A stretch of DNA of 14,265 bases, taken from NCBI GenBank assembly GCA_964544765.1, contig CAZJDM010000122.1, positions 1 to 14,265 on the forward strand, read 5' to 3'. Position 1 is the first letter of the stretch. Every line of letters begins with the position of its first letter. Origin of the DNA: CAZJDM01 sp964544765 (lineage in GTDB: Bacteria; Bdellovibrionota_B; Oligoflexia; CAYFLR01). Of the stretch, positions 1 to 6,211 are shown in pieces. Position numbers and translations under genes: made by a program. The notes beneath the pieces are model-generated. The model was not told the origin of the DNA and made no database searches. It worked only from the letters and a program-made list of their open reading frames with translations.

Positions 1-46
1 AATTCCTGGAAGGGACCCGCTGAAGCGGTGGGTTTAAAACCCAAAA
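1..46. mobile_element. Possible end of an IS200/IS605-type element (hairpin) breaking the protease gene
   Basis: Two overlapping hairpins occur within 30 bases. ACCCGCT (15-21) pairs with AGCGG-GGT (24-33, one bulged T), and GGGTTT-A-AAACCC (30-42) is a perfect inverted repeat. The stretch is far richer in G+C than its surroundings and sits exactly where the protease stops resembling its family. Subterminal hairpins of the form CCCACxGCTxxAGCxGTGGG are typical of IS200/IS605-family ends, so an inserted element or its remnant is likely. No transposase is visible, and the window or contig edge may simply lie in a repeat. Confidence 0.35.
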
Positions 47-1093
47 ATTAGAAATTAATGGGCCTCCTGAATCTCCTTTACCAATAACTGACCCATCGTA
101 TTCACCTGAATCACTGGCCGCACCTTCTATAGTAATAAAGTTACCAACATCACTTACAGTGTTATCTCCTTTAAGAAACAACTTTTTGCGCTTGGATTTT
201 CTTTTTACCTTACTAGTATTGATTGATTCTTTTTGAATTTGGTTAAGCCATTCAGTCCTACCATATCCCATCACCACAACTTTTTCGCCAATGTCCACAC
301 CTTTAATATCTATAGGTAAAATAGCATTAGTAACTGGTTTATTAAAAAACAATACTGCTATATCAAATGGGCTGGTTGACTCACGTATATGTTGATATGA
401 AGGATGGATATATACTCTGCTAGGTAAATGTCCTCTAACCCGCAAATTTCTTATTAATGGTTCATAACTAAACTCTATAGCAACTAACTTACCTGGTAAT
501 TCAAGCTTTTTATCTGATTTCACATGAAGATAGTATTTATCTATGAGACTCAATCTTACTTTATCAATTATTGTGGAACTTGTTACAGTAGAACCTGTTC
601 TTTTAGAAACCGTTGAAGTAATCAATTTAATTCTTAATGGTTTGTTTGCAACTCTGGCAGGGAAGTCTAATTTTTTACATGATCTTAATTTAAGTGTAGG
701 TTGCTGATGTATAATTCCTCGACGAGAAGACCTAATCAAGCTCTCAAATTGAAAAGAATAACAAACGTCAACCCGGGCTGTAAAAAAGTAGCAATGAGCG
801 GCTGTAAAATATGCTCTAGAATCAGGGAAAAAACCACCACAAGATTTCTTACCACTATTTTTGAATCTTGCAAAATAGGGATAATCACCTACGTTTACAG
901 GTGATCCTTTGGTTACCTTCAATTCCATAAATGTTTGATCAAGCGTTTGATCAGTACCGCAAGCAGTAAATAACCATATAAATATAAGAACTTGTATAAA
1001 ATAAAAAACTTTGTTTTTTAGATTATTAGTTTTACCCATAAAATTGTACTTCGCAATAGAATGCAAACGCAGACCTACATCTTTGATCATCAT
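1..1093 (-). CDS. Trypsin-like (S1 family) serine protease, probable lipoprotein; 3' end missing
   Basis: Reading the minus strand from ATG at 1093 gives 364 codons without a stop, running off the left edge. Residue 100 is the His of TAAHC, residue 244 the Asp of FDIAVL and residue 342 the Ser of GDSGGP, so the chymotrypsin-fold triad is complete and in order. Cys85 and Cys101 match the conserved disulfide around the catalytic His. The N-terminus has a hydrophobic stretch ending LFTAC (Cys45), a lipoprotein-type signal. A second ATG at 1039 would give a more ordinary 27-residue signal, so the start is uncertain; neither has a strong Shine-Dalgarno. About 140 residues lie between His and Asp, more than in small trypsins. 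After PLISN (residue 349) the sequence stops resembling the family and enters a hairpin-rich end, so the gene may be interrupted. Family assignment is confident; substrate unknown, with action at the envelope or outside inferred. Confidence 0.85.
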   Translation of the reverse strand, partial: MMIKDVGLRLHSIAKYNFMGKTNNLKNKVFYFIQVLIFIWLFTACGTDQTLDQTFMELKVTKGSPVNVGDYPYFARFKNSGKKSCGGFFPDSRAYFTAAHCYFFTARVDVCYSFQFESLIRSSRRGIIHQQPTLKLRSCKKLDFPARVANKPLRIKLITSTVSKRTGSTVTSSTIIDKVRLSLIDKYYLHVKSDKKLELPGKLVAIEFSYEPLIRNLRVRGHLPSRVYIHPSYQHIRESTSPFDIAVLFFNKPVTNAILPIDIKGVDIGEKVVVMGYGRTEWLNQIQKESINTSKVKRKSKRKKLFLKGDNTVSDVGNFITIEGAASDSGEYDGSVIGKGDSGGPLISNFWVLNPPLQRVPSRN

Positions 1094-1172
1094 AAACCCA
1101 CCAATTTTAATTTGCTTTTTCTTGATGCAATAAACATACCAACTCAATGACAAAATATATTTCAATATATTT

Positions 1173-1187
1173 GCTAATATTATTAGC
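1173..1187. promoter_or_regulatory. Perfect 7-1-7 palindrome upstream of the protease gene
   Basis: GCTAATA-T-TATTAGC is an exact 15-base palindrome about 80 bases upstream of the protease start on the minus strand. It lies in a very AT-rich stretch. Its size and symmetry fit a dimeric repressor operator, but no regulator gene is adjacent and chance symmetry is possible in AT-rich DNA. Confidence 0.3.
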
Positions 1188-1241
1188 TAAATACATAGCT
1201 ATGAATAATTTAAATGAATAAACTTTCTCAAACTTGTGGGT

Positions 1242-1307
1242 TTCTACACTTTGTACATTCTACACTTTGTTGGATTTTTGTAGGAATGTTGGATTTTTGT
1301 AGGAATG
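1242..1307. repeat. Two adjacent short tandem repeats in the 1094-1483 intergenic region
   Basis: TTCTACACTTTGT occurs at 1242-1254 and again at 1258-1270. It is followed directly by TTGGATTTTTGTAGGAATG at 1270-1288 and 1289-1307, two exact copies of 19 bp. The divergent intergenic region 1094-1483 holds these repeats, the palindrome at 1173-1187 and a promoter candidate at 1353-1380; no coding frame is seen in it. Replication slippage is the simplest origin. Confidence 0.8.
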
Positions 1308-1352
1308 CAGTTGTTCGTTTTTTATACTAAATTAAAATTATTTTTTAATTAA

Positions 1353-1380
1353 TTGACTATATGCCACGAATTAATATAAA
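1353..1380 (+). promoter_or_regulatory. Sigma70-type promoter candidate for the gene at 1484
   Basis: TTGACT (1353-1358) and TATAAA (1375-1380) are separated by 16 bp. Transcription would begin near 1387, giving a leader of about 97 nt ahead of the TTG start at 1484. In DNA this AT-rich, -10-like hexamers are common; the good -35 box is what supports the call. Confidence 0.45.
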
Positions 1381-1483
1381 CATATCAGGTGGATATAGTT
1401 ACTTTCAAAACAAATCCTTAATCAAAAATTAGTTATAGTTAAATTATAAAAATATAGAAATTATAGATTTAGTAAAAAATAAC

Positions 1484-2356
1484 TTGAATACAACTTTCTT
1501 TAAAACTTTCAAATTTTCTGTCTGTGCCACCAAAATCCTATTACTTATTATTTTTCCTATAGAAGAATTATATTCACAATTAGAAGTATTACATTCTCAG
1601 CCAAGGAATTTAAGATTCCAATTAAAGCACCTTGATCATACTAATATTCCAGCAATAATTCAAAATGCTAGAAATAAAGCAAAATTAATTACTGTGTTAG
1701 TTGAAATGATAATTTTGGAAACACAACCAAAAATTAGACGAAACGCTGCTCATGTCTTAACCCAATTATCTCCAATGCCTTGGCCCTCAGAAGCGTTATC
1801 AGAAGCAATCTCCTACCTAAGAAAAAACCGGATCCTCCGTAAAAGATTCCCTAATAATACACTTAAAATAATTGCCTTGGCAATGGTAACCGGATTACTG
1901 ACTTCTGAGGAACCAACTACACGTAGTGTTGGTATTGAGCACATGGCTCATCGTGAAAAAACAGTCGAATACTGGAATGCCATTAGACAAAATGTATTTT
2001 GGAAAAATATACAAAGCATTTGGTTAGAACTTGATCCTACCGCTAGAGAAGAATTAGTTTTATTATTCGGAAAAAGCAGTTTTCTAGGAATTACCTTTGA
2101 AGCCTCACAAGTATTAATTGGAAGAGATAGTAAACAAAACAGAAGTTATTTAAAAAAACAAGCAGTACGACACCCTACCAAGTATTCCTTTGATTTGCTC
2201 AGAAGAAGAATAGAAGATCCTATAGATGAACGTCATTTTTTATCAACACCCAAAACCAACTTATTTCCTCTTGCCAGAAGTACAAAATTTGCTCCAAATA
2301 GAAGCTCTTGTAGAACCATGCACTATAGGAAGTTAAGAAGTGATACTCAAAATTAA
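1484..2356 (+). CDS. Hypothetical secreted helical (HEAT-like) protein
   Basis: I do not recognise this 290-residue protein. The only usable start is TTG at 1484, because the frame opens after a TAG at 1436 and the first internal Met is near residue 73. The Shine-Dalgarno is poor, so expression is less certain than for the neighbours. Residues 1-32 look like a signal peptide: a Lys-containing n-region, a hydrophobic core LLLIIF and a polar end around YSQ. Residues 50-140 are predicted helical with HEAT/ARM-like spacing (IPAIIQNARNKAKLI, then TQPKIRRNAAHVLTQL). The C-terminal third is Arg/Lys-rich and low in recognisable motifs. A dispersed repeat copy begins 18 bp after the stop. It could be a divergent periplasmic scaffold protein or a decaying gene. 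Confidence 0.6.
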   Translation: MNTTFFKTFKFSVCATKILLLIIFPIEELYSQLEVLHSQPRNLRFQLKHLDHTNIPAIIQNARNKAKLITVLVEMIILETQPKIRRNAAHVLTQLSPMPWPSEALSEAISYLRKNRILRKRFPNNTLKIIALAMVTGLLTSEEPTTRSVGIEHMAHREKTVEYWNAIRQNVFWKNIQSIWLELDPTAREELVLLFGKSSFLGITFEASQVLIGRDSKQNRSYLKKQAVRHPTKYSFDLLRRRIEDPIDERHFLSTPKTNLFPLARSTKFAPNRSSCRTMHYRKLRSDTQN

Positions 2357-2373
2357 TAACAAACAAATATTTA

Positions 2374-2408
2374 TTTGTGCGACCATGACTGTAGAAAATG
2401 AATCTTAC
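2374..2408 (+). repeat. Dispersed repeat copy A
   Basis: The copy starts TTTGTGCGACCATGACTGT and ends TCTTAC. It aligns without gaps to the copies at 3854, 4569 (reverse), 9368, 3909 (reverse) and 9481 (reverse) over the ATTGTGCG block and the TGTGG block. It shares the GACCA core and the downstream TCTTAC with the copy at 3854, so the two belong to the same subtype. It lies just after a stop codon. Confidence 0.65.
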
Positions 2409-2424
2409 AAATGGAAAATTTCCT

Positions 2425-2453
2425 TTGATATTAAACTCATAGTTAACTATAAC
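2425..2453 (+). promoter_or_regulatory. Promoter candidate with internal palindrome, upstream of the 2501 gene
   Basis: TTGATA (2425-2430) and TATAAC (2448-2453) are spaced by exactly 17 bp, each one base off consensus. The perfect 12-bp palindrome ATAGTTAACTAT (2439-2450) fills the spacer and overlaps the -10, a classic position for a repressor operator. Transcription would start about 40 nt before the ATG at 2501. This would drive the two-gene unit 2501-3882. The regulator is unknown. Confidence 0.5.
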
Positions 2454-2500
2454 TAAAATAGAAGGCTATGAAACCAGTCAATTAAATTGGAGATTAAAAT

Positions 2501-2920
2501 ATGAATAATGATATCGAACAAAAATTTATTCAGGATATTAAAAATACTCTTTCAAAAAATGGTTATCCTAATAACAAAGTGGCCCTCTCAATGGAAAAAA
2601 TGTACGAAATTGCTTCCAATAAAGGCCTAAACTTCAATAAAATTAGAGAAAAGCTGAAAAGTATGTCCATAGATACTCAATTAACCGATGAAAAGATCTT
2701 ATTCTTTCCTCAAAAACCGGCCACCAGCTTCCCTGGTCTGGAAGATATTGACCTAGAATCCCTCAAAGGAATGGATAAAACTCAACTAACTCAAAAATTA
2801 ACTGAAATAGTAAAAAATATGTCTCCTGATCAATTATCCGCTCTCCAGAATATATACCAAAATTTAAATGAGGATCAAAAAGCAGATATTTTGCGTAAAA
2901 GCCAAGAAATGGGACTGTAA
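2501..2920 (+). CDS. Hypothetical small helical cytosolic protein (139 aa)
   Basis: The ATG is preceded by GGAG (2489-2492) at good spacing, so the start is well supported. I do not recognise the 139-residue product. It has no signal peptide or membrane segment. It is charged and mostly helical, with a central Pro-rich hinge (LFFPQKPATSFPG, about residues 67-79) separating two helical halves. The C-terminal half (KLTEIVKNMSPDQLSALQNI onward) resembles an amphipathic helical bundle. The stop is 5 bp from the next ATG, so this gene and the membrane-anchored hydrolase are very probably co-transcribed and translationally coupled. A cytosolic partner or accessory of the hydrolase is a reasonable guess, without direct evidence. 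Confidence 0.75.
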   Translation: MNNDIEQKFIQDIKNTLSKNGYPNNKVALSMEKMYEIASNKGLNFNKIREKLKSMSIDTQLTDEKILFFPQKPATSFPGLEDIDLESLKGMDKTQLTQKLTEIVKNMSPDQLSALQNIYQNLNEDQKADILRKSQEMGL

Positions 2921-2925
2921 TTATT

Positions 2926-3882
2926 ATGGAACTTCCTTTTCATTTAAACTCCTCGCTACAAGGAATACTAATTACTATAATTACTTTCCTAATTATCTTT
3001 TATATCTTTTTATATCTTTTCCAAGAAAAACTATTATTCTTTCCTCAACCAGTTGACAGCAACTTAAAAACCCAAATACTTGCTCAATATCCCCAAGCAG
3101 AGATAAATATCTCATCCCCCGACGGAATTAATTTACATGGGTGGTTAATCCATACCCCCAACAATAATATCCTTGCCCACATACCCGACTCCGATCTCGA
3201 TCCCGGACCCAACCCCGATTCTGATTCTGATGTACAAACCACCTCTGATCCACAAAGAAAAGAAACAACCTCCAAAAAGCCTCTATTAATATATTTTGGA
3301 GGAAATGCCGAGGAAGTATCTAGTTTTATCCTCGAGGCCCACCATTTACAAGACTGGGCAATACTAGCTATTAATTATCGCGGTTATGGCAATAGTGCTG
3401 GTTCACCTAGTGAAAAACATATTTTTAACGATGCTGAATTTATTTATGACTGGGTATGCAAAAACCCTATTATTGATAATACTAAAATAGTTGTTATGGG
3501 ACGTAGTTTAGGTACCGGTGTTGCTATCCATCTAGCATCCAAAAAACCAATTCTATCTATTATACTAGTTTCTCCCTTTGACAGCATTAAAAGAGTCGCT
3601 CAAAAAATATACCCTTTTGTTCCTGTTTCTATTCTTTTAAAACACGAGTTTAACTCTTTACCCAAAGCCCGTAAATTAACAATTCCTATGCTCGCTTTAC
3701 TGGCTGAGGATGACCGAGTAATCAACAAAAAACATTCTGATCACTTAATTGAAAATTGGGGAGGACCTCATCAGAAAATAGTAATTAAACACTCCGGCCA
3801 TAATACCATTTCATTTGATCCAATCTATTGGGAAAAAATTACTTCATTCTTGAATAGTACGACCACAACTGTGGAAAAATAA
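2926..3882 (+). CDS. Membrane-anchored alpha/beta hydrolase (BEM46/ABHD13-like)
   Basis: This 318-residue serine hydrolase has one N-terminal membrane segment (residues 13-33), followed by the family signature EKLLFFPQ. Visible motifs are the oxyanion-region FGGNAEE (124-130), NYRGYGNSAGSPSE (150-163), nucleophile elbow GRSLG with Ser194, acid region EDDRV with Asp263, and GHN with His292. The fold is therefore complete and probably active; the substrate cannot be read from sequence. Residues 84-117 form an unusual Asp/Pro/Ser-rich insert between early strands, encoded by DNA clearly richer in G+C than the rest. The start codon lies 5 bp after the upstream stop, with only a weak GGGA as ribosome site, which suggests coupling. 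The last residues (STTTTVEK) and the stop codon are encoded by a dispersed repeat copy, so the original C-terminus may have differed. Confidence 0.85.
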   Translation: MELPFHLNSSLQGILITIITFLIIFYIFLYLFQEKLLFFPQPVDSNLKTQILAQYPQAEINISSPDGINLHGWLIHTPNNNILAHIPDSDLDPGPNPDSDSDVQTTSDPQRKETTSKKPLLIYFGGNAEEVSSFILEAHHLQDWAILAINYRGYGNSAGSPSEKHIFNDAEFIYDWVCKNPIIDNTKIVVMGRSLGTGVAIHLASKKPILSIILVSPFDSIKRVAQKIYPFVPVSILLKHEFNSLPKARKLTIPMLALLAEDDRVINKKHSDHLIENWGGPHQKIVIKHSGHNTISFDPIYWEKITSFLNSTTTTVEK

Positions 3883-3890
3883 TTCTTACC
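3854..3890 (+). repeat. Dispersed repeat copy B, overlapping the hydrolase stop codon
   Basis: The copy starts ATAGTACGACCACAACTGTG and ends TCTTAC. It contains CCACA-AC-TGTGG, a perfect short inverted repeat. It carries the hydrolase stop codon at 3880-3882. It matches copy A (2374) in the GACCA core and in the trailing TCTTAC, and faces copy C at 3909-3934. B and C together could be an 81-bp MITE-like unit with diverged ends. Confidence 0.65.
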
Positions 3891-3908
3891 TTGTATTTGT
3901 TATATATA

Positions 3909-3934
3909 TTTCACCACACTTTCCAGCGCACAAT
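3909..3934 (-). repeat. Dispersed repeat copy C
   Basis: Read on the minus strand it begins ATTGTGCGCTGGAAAGTGTG. All 26 bases are identical to the copy at 9481-9506, some 5.5 kb away. Exact identity at that distance in AT-rich DNA cannot be chance. It faces copy B across about 20 bp of AT-rich sequence. Confidence 0.75.
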
Positions 3935-3951
3935 TTTCTATAACCTCTGAC

Positions 3952-3980
3952 TTGTTATTTTCATTAGAACCTATTATAAT
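3952..3980 (+). promoter_or_regulatory. Sigma70-type promoter candidate for the 73-aa gene
   Basis: TTGTTA (3952-3957) and a perfect TATAAT (3975-3980) are spaced by 17 bp. Transcription would start near 3987, leaving a leader of about 125 nt before the ATG at 4114. It lies just beyond repeat copy C, so this gene has its own transcript rather than reading on from the hydrolase. Confidence 0.5.
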
Positions 3981-4113
3981 ATTTAGAATAAATTTAAAAA
4001 ACATATTATTTTTTAATATTAAGCTAACGAGTAAATTCTGCTCATTGCATAATATTAAGAAACTCAACGAATAGCCTTTGTCAAACTATACCTATTCAAT
4101 TAGGAGTAAATTT

Positions 4114-4335
4114 ATGCATTCATTAAATTTTTATCGGTTTTTAATGATTCTAATCTTTACTGGTCTATCCTCCATATCCTCTCTATTCTCACAAAACATA
4201 CTAGGAGAACCACCAATAGATGATTTCCTAAGTGATGATGACAAAAAACGTAATAGAACAGTTGTAGAACTTGTTTACCAAGACATCAAATCTTTTCATT
4301 TGGATAATTTATATTTAGACACACTACTAGAATAA
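4114..4335 (+). CDS. Small secreted hypothetical protein (73 aa)
   Basis: The chosen start is ATG at 4114, preceded by TAGGAG (4101-4106) at 7-nt spacing. The TTG at 4078 would extend the frame by 12 residues but has no ribosome site. The same TAGGAG sequence precedes the nifS and nifU starts. Residues 1-26 form a textbook signal peptide: MHSLNFYRF, a hydrophobic core LMILIFTGL, then a Ser-rich c-region ending near SQN. The mature part is only about 47 residues, acidic at first (PPIDDFLSDDD) and then mixed helical. There is no lipobox Cys. I do not recognise the family. It sits alone between repeat copies C and D with its own promoter candidate. Confidence 0.6.
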   Translation: MHSLNFYRFLMILIFTGLSSISSLFSQNILGEPPIDDFLSDDDKKRNRTVVELVYQDIKSFHLDNLYLDTLLE

Positions 4336-4568
4336 AGACTAATGTAATAGTAAAAGAGTAAAAGGTCTGAAAAACCAATAACCACCTCTAAAAATTGAAA
4401 TTTTGATACACTATTGTACCATCGATAAATGCGACCCTATTATCTCCTATAATCAAAAGATGATAAGCATCTAATATTACACCAAATATCAACATATTTA
4501 TTATCTATCTAAACAAATTCCCCCAACCTCTCGACAAACATTACATAGCGGAATTGACTTTGCCCACA

Positions 4569-4595
4569 TTTTTTCCACAGTCGTGGCCGCACAAT
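4569..4595 (-). repeat. Dispersed repeat copy D
   Basis: Read on the minus strand it begins ATTGTGCGGCCACGACTGTG, the same subtype as copies A and B (GxCCA core, CCAC-GACT-GTGG). It lies in the 281-bp intergenic stretch 4336-4616, directly ahead of the lipoprotein ribosome site. I see no other convincing signal in that stretch apart from a TATAAT at 4448-4453 without a good -35. Confidence 0.65.
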
Positions 4596-4616
4596 ACAAA
4601 TTTAAGGGAGGTAGAT

Positions 4617-5987
4617 ATGAGTTTAGTAGTAGATGTGAATTTATTATTTCCATTAAAAATTAGGTGGCACCATATTATTTTACGTATATTAGCCATAATA
4701 TTAGTCTTTTTGTTGATCTCTTGTAAAGGAGGGGTTACTTCTTCTACAGATGATGATAGTTCAGATAGTTCTGGTACATCCAATACTTCACCTCAAAGTT
4801 CCAGCTCAACAACCATCCCCTCAACAAGTAGCTCACTGGCCTTAACGGTTATTTCAGAGTTGGAAATTAATTTACAAAACTCCTCGTCATCTTTAATTTC
4901 ATCAACTTCATCATCTGCTGACTTAGTTTCCTCAACCACAAATACAACCAACTTAAGTGATAATCAAATTGATGAAATTGTATTGGCAGCCAAGCAAGCC
5001 ATAAATGATGCCGATTTAGATAACTCAGAAGATCTCATTAAAATCATGCCAGTTATTATGCAAGGTGCCGAATCAGCTTTAGCTGATTTAACATTTACCT
5101 TAGATAGTGATATCCTTCCTGTTTTAAATGAAATTTCAGCTAGTATAGTAGGATCCTTAAATGAAAGACATAACTACCTGCCAGACTCGTCTTCTGAAGG
5201 CGACCTTACTCCATTACAAACAGTATTAAATGATATATCTGAAACAGCTATCGGCTATCTAGATGATGCTGGGTTGATAGGATCAGAAATACCAGATGCT
5301 TCTAACGGGATCTTAGAATCAATTATAGCTTCTTTAGATGATGCTGGTCTTGAAGTAACTGAATTAAAGGGAGCAATGGAACATATAACAGCTGGAGCGG
5401 TCGGTGCAATAGATAATATAGAATTAGCTGATTTTGATATTGATATAATTGATGATGTAATCAATCAAATAACTAAAGGTGCTACTGAAGCACTGGATGA
5501 AATTGATATAGACGAATATGACTATGAAGATTTGGAAGTCATGGTAAATCACATAACTGTAGGCGCTACCAGTGCTCTTGATGATATAGAAATGACCGGA
5601 TACGATGCTGAAGATTTAGATGAAATGGTTAATGATATTACCGCTGGAACCACTGGAGCTTTGGACGACATCACTATGGAAGGCTATGACTCTGATAACC
5701 TGGGCGATATGATCAACAATATCACTGCCGGAGCTACCGGTGCTTTAGATGATATCTCTATGCCTGGGTATGACGCCAATGATGTATCTGATATGGTATC
5801 TGATATCCAAACTGGTGCTACTAGTGGACTAGATGACATCACAATGGAAGGTTACGACCCAGCAACAGACAACACAGATTTATTAGACAATATTAACCAA
5901 GGAACTGACACTGGCTTAACTGATGTTGACGATAGCTGGTGTACCAATGCGGAAAATTATGTTGGCACCAATATGTGTTTGTTTTAA
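4617..5987 (+). CDS. Asp-rich lipoprotein with 28-residue repeats
   Basis: The start is ATG at 4617, chosen because GGGAGG (4606-4611) lies 5 nt upstream; a TTG at 4554 in frame has no ribosome site and would read through repeat copy D. The 456-residue product has a long n-region, a hydrophobic core (ILAIILVFLL) and lipobox LISC with Cys36, so it should be lipid-anchored. Residues 40-105 are a Ser/Thr-rich low-complexity linker, as in surface lipoproteins. From residue 257 there are six full units of about 28 residues with pattern ITxGATxALDDIxMxGYDxxDLxDMVND, and weaker versions earlier. The tail ends with two Cys (WC...MCLF) that could form a disulfide. The composition is very acidic (Asp/Glu), poor in Lys and Arg. 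I do not recognise the family; a surface or periplasmic structural or ion-binding role is only a guess. Confidence 0.8.
   Translation: MSLVVDVNLLFPLKIRWHHIILRILAIILVFLLISCKGGVTSSTDDDSSDSSGTSNTSPQSSSSTTIPSTSSSLALTVISELEINLQNSSSSLISSTSSSADLVSSTTNTTNLSDNQIDEIVLAAKQAINDADLDNSEDLIKIMPVIMQGAESALADLTFTLDSDILPVLNEISASIVGSLNERHNYLPDSSSEGDLTPLQTVLNDISETAIGYLDDAGLIGSEIPDASNGILESIIASLDDAGLEVTELKGAMEHITAGAVGAIDNIELADFDIDIIDDVINQITKGATEALDEIDIDEYDYEDLEVMVNHITVGATSALDDIEMTGYDAEDLDEMVNDITAGTTGALDDITMEGYDSDNLGDMINNITAGATGALDDISMPGYDANDVSDMVSDIQTGATSGLDDITMEGYDPATDNTDLLDNINQGTDTGLTDVDDSWCTNAENYVGTNMCLF
5385..5933 (+). repeat. In-frame 84-bp repeats within the lipoprotein gene
   Basis: Units start at 5385, 5469, 5553, 5637, 5721 and 5805, each exactly 84 bp, followed by an 87-bp spacing to a last partial unit at 5892. 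The protein pattern is conserved (GATxALDDI, GYD, DMVND) while the DNA of neighbouring units differs at many positions. The repeats are therefore old and kept by selection on the protein rather than freshly duplicated. Confidence 0.85.
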
Positions 5988-6037
5988 TATTAATATTAAT
6001 AATAATAATTAGACTATGGTTAATAACATATAATTTC

Positions 6038-6080
6038 TTGACAATTAATATATTTTATATCATTACTTAGCATTACTTAG
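6038..6080 (+). promoter_or_regulatory. Consensus -35 box and 10-bp direct repeat ahead of nifS
   Basis: A perfect TTGACA (6038-6043) is followed by TATCAT (6058-6063), but the spacing is only 14 bp, too short for a normal sigma70 promoter. CATTACTTAG then occurs twice in tandem (6061-6070, 6071-6080). An activator that unwinds or bends the DNA, or a different sigma factor, would be needed if this is the nifS promoter. The rest of 5988-6211 is AT-rich, beginning with TAA microsatellite-like sequence right after the lipoprotein stop. Confidence 0.3.
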
Positions 6081-6211
6081 TTTTATTAGAAAATAGACCT
6101 GAGTAGGTTGAAAAAAGACTTGATTATCCATCCATTTTTTATTCCAATAGAGCAGAAAATTTTGGTATAGAAACAAAAGGTTTTGGCAGAAAATAACACC
6201 TAGGAGAGCCA

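Noticed and set aside
701..904. Plus-strand frame of 67 codons
   Set aside because: It lies antisense to the trypsin-like protease frame, whose motifs are unmistakable, and has no protein-like features.
3084..3275. Minus-strand frame opposite the hydrolase insert
   Set aside because: It is the shadow of the Asp/Pro-rich codons; its Ser/Glu/Gly repeats are what the reverse strand of GAT/CCC repeats must encode.
4078..4113. TTG at 4078 as the start of the 73-aa gene
   Set aside because: The ATG at 4114 has TAGGAG at good spacing and starts a normal signal peptide; the TTG has neither.
3861..4585. DnaA boxes or a replication origin
   Set aside because: Some repeat copies contain TTTTCCACA-like sequence, but the boxes are part of a longer dispersed repeat, are kilobases apart, and no dnaA, dnaN or AT-rich unwinding cluster is near.
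2374..4595. Integron-type cassette array with attC sites after genes
   Set aside because: Repeats do follow two genes, but the GTTRRRY/RYYYAAC core sites are absent and no integrase is seen.
4554..4616. TTG at 4554 as the lipoprotein start
   Set aside because: No ribosome site precedes it, it would translate repeat copy D, and the ATG at 4617 has a near-perfect GGGAGG and leads directly into a lipoprotein signal.
6085..6130. IscR-like operator ahead of nifS
   Set aside because: CCTGAGTAGG resembles half a type-1 site, but the second half does not match and no iscR gene is adjacent.
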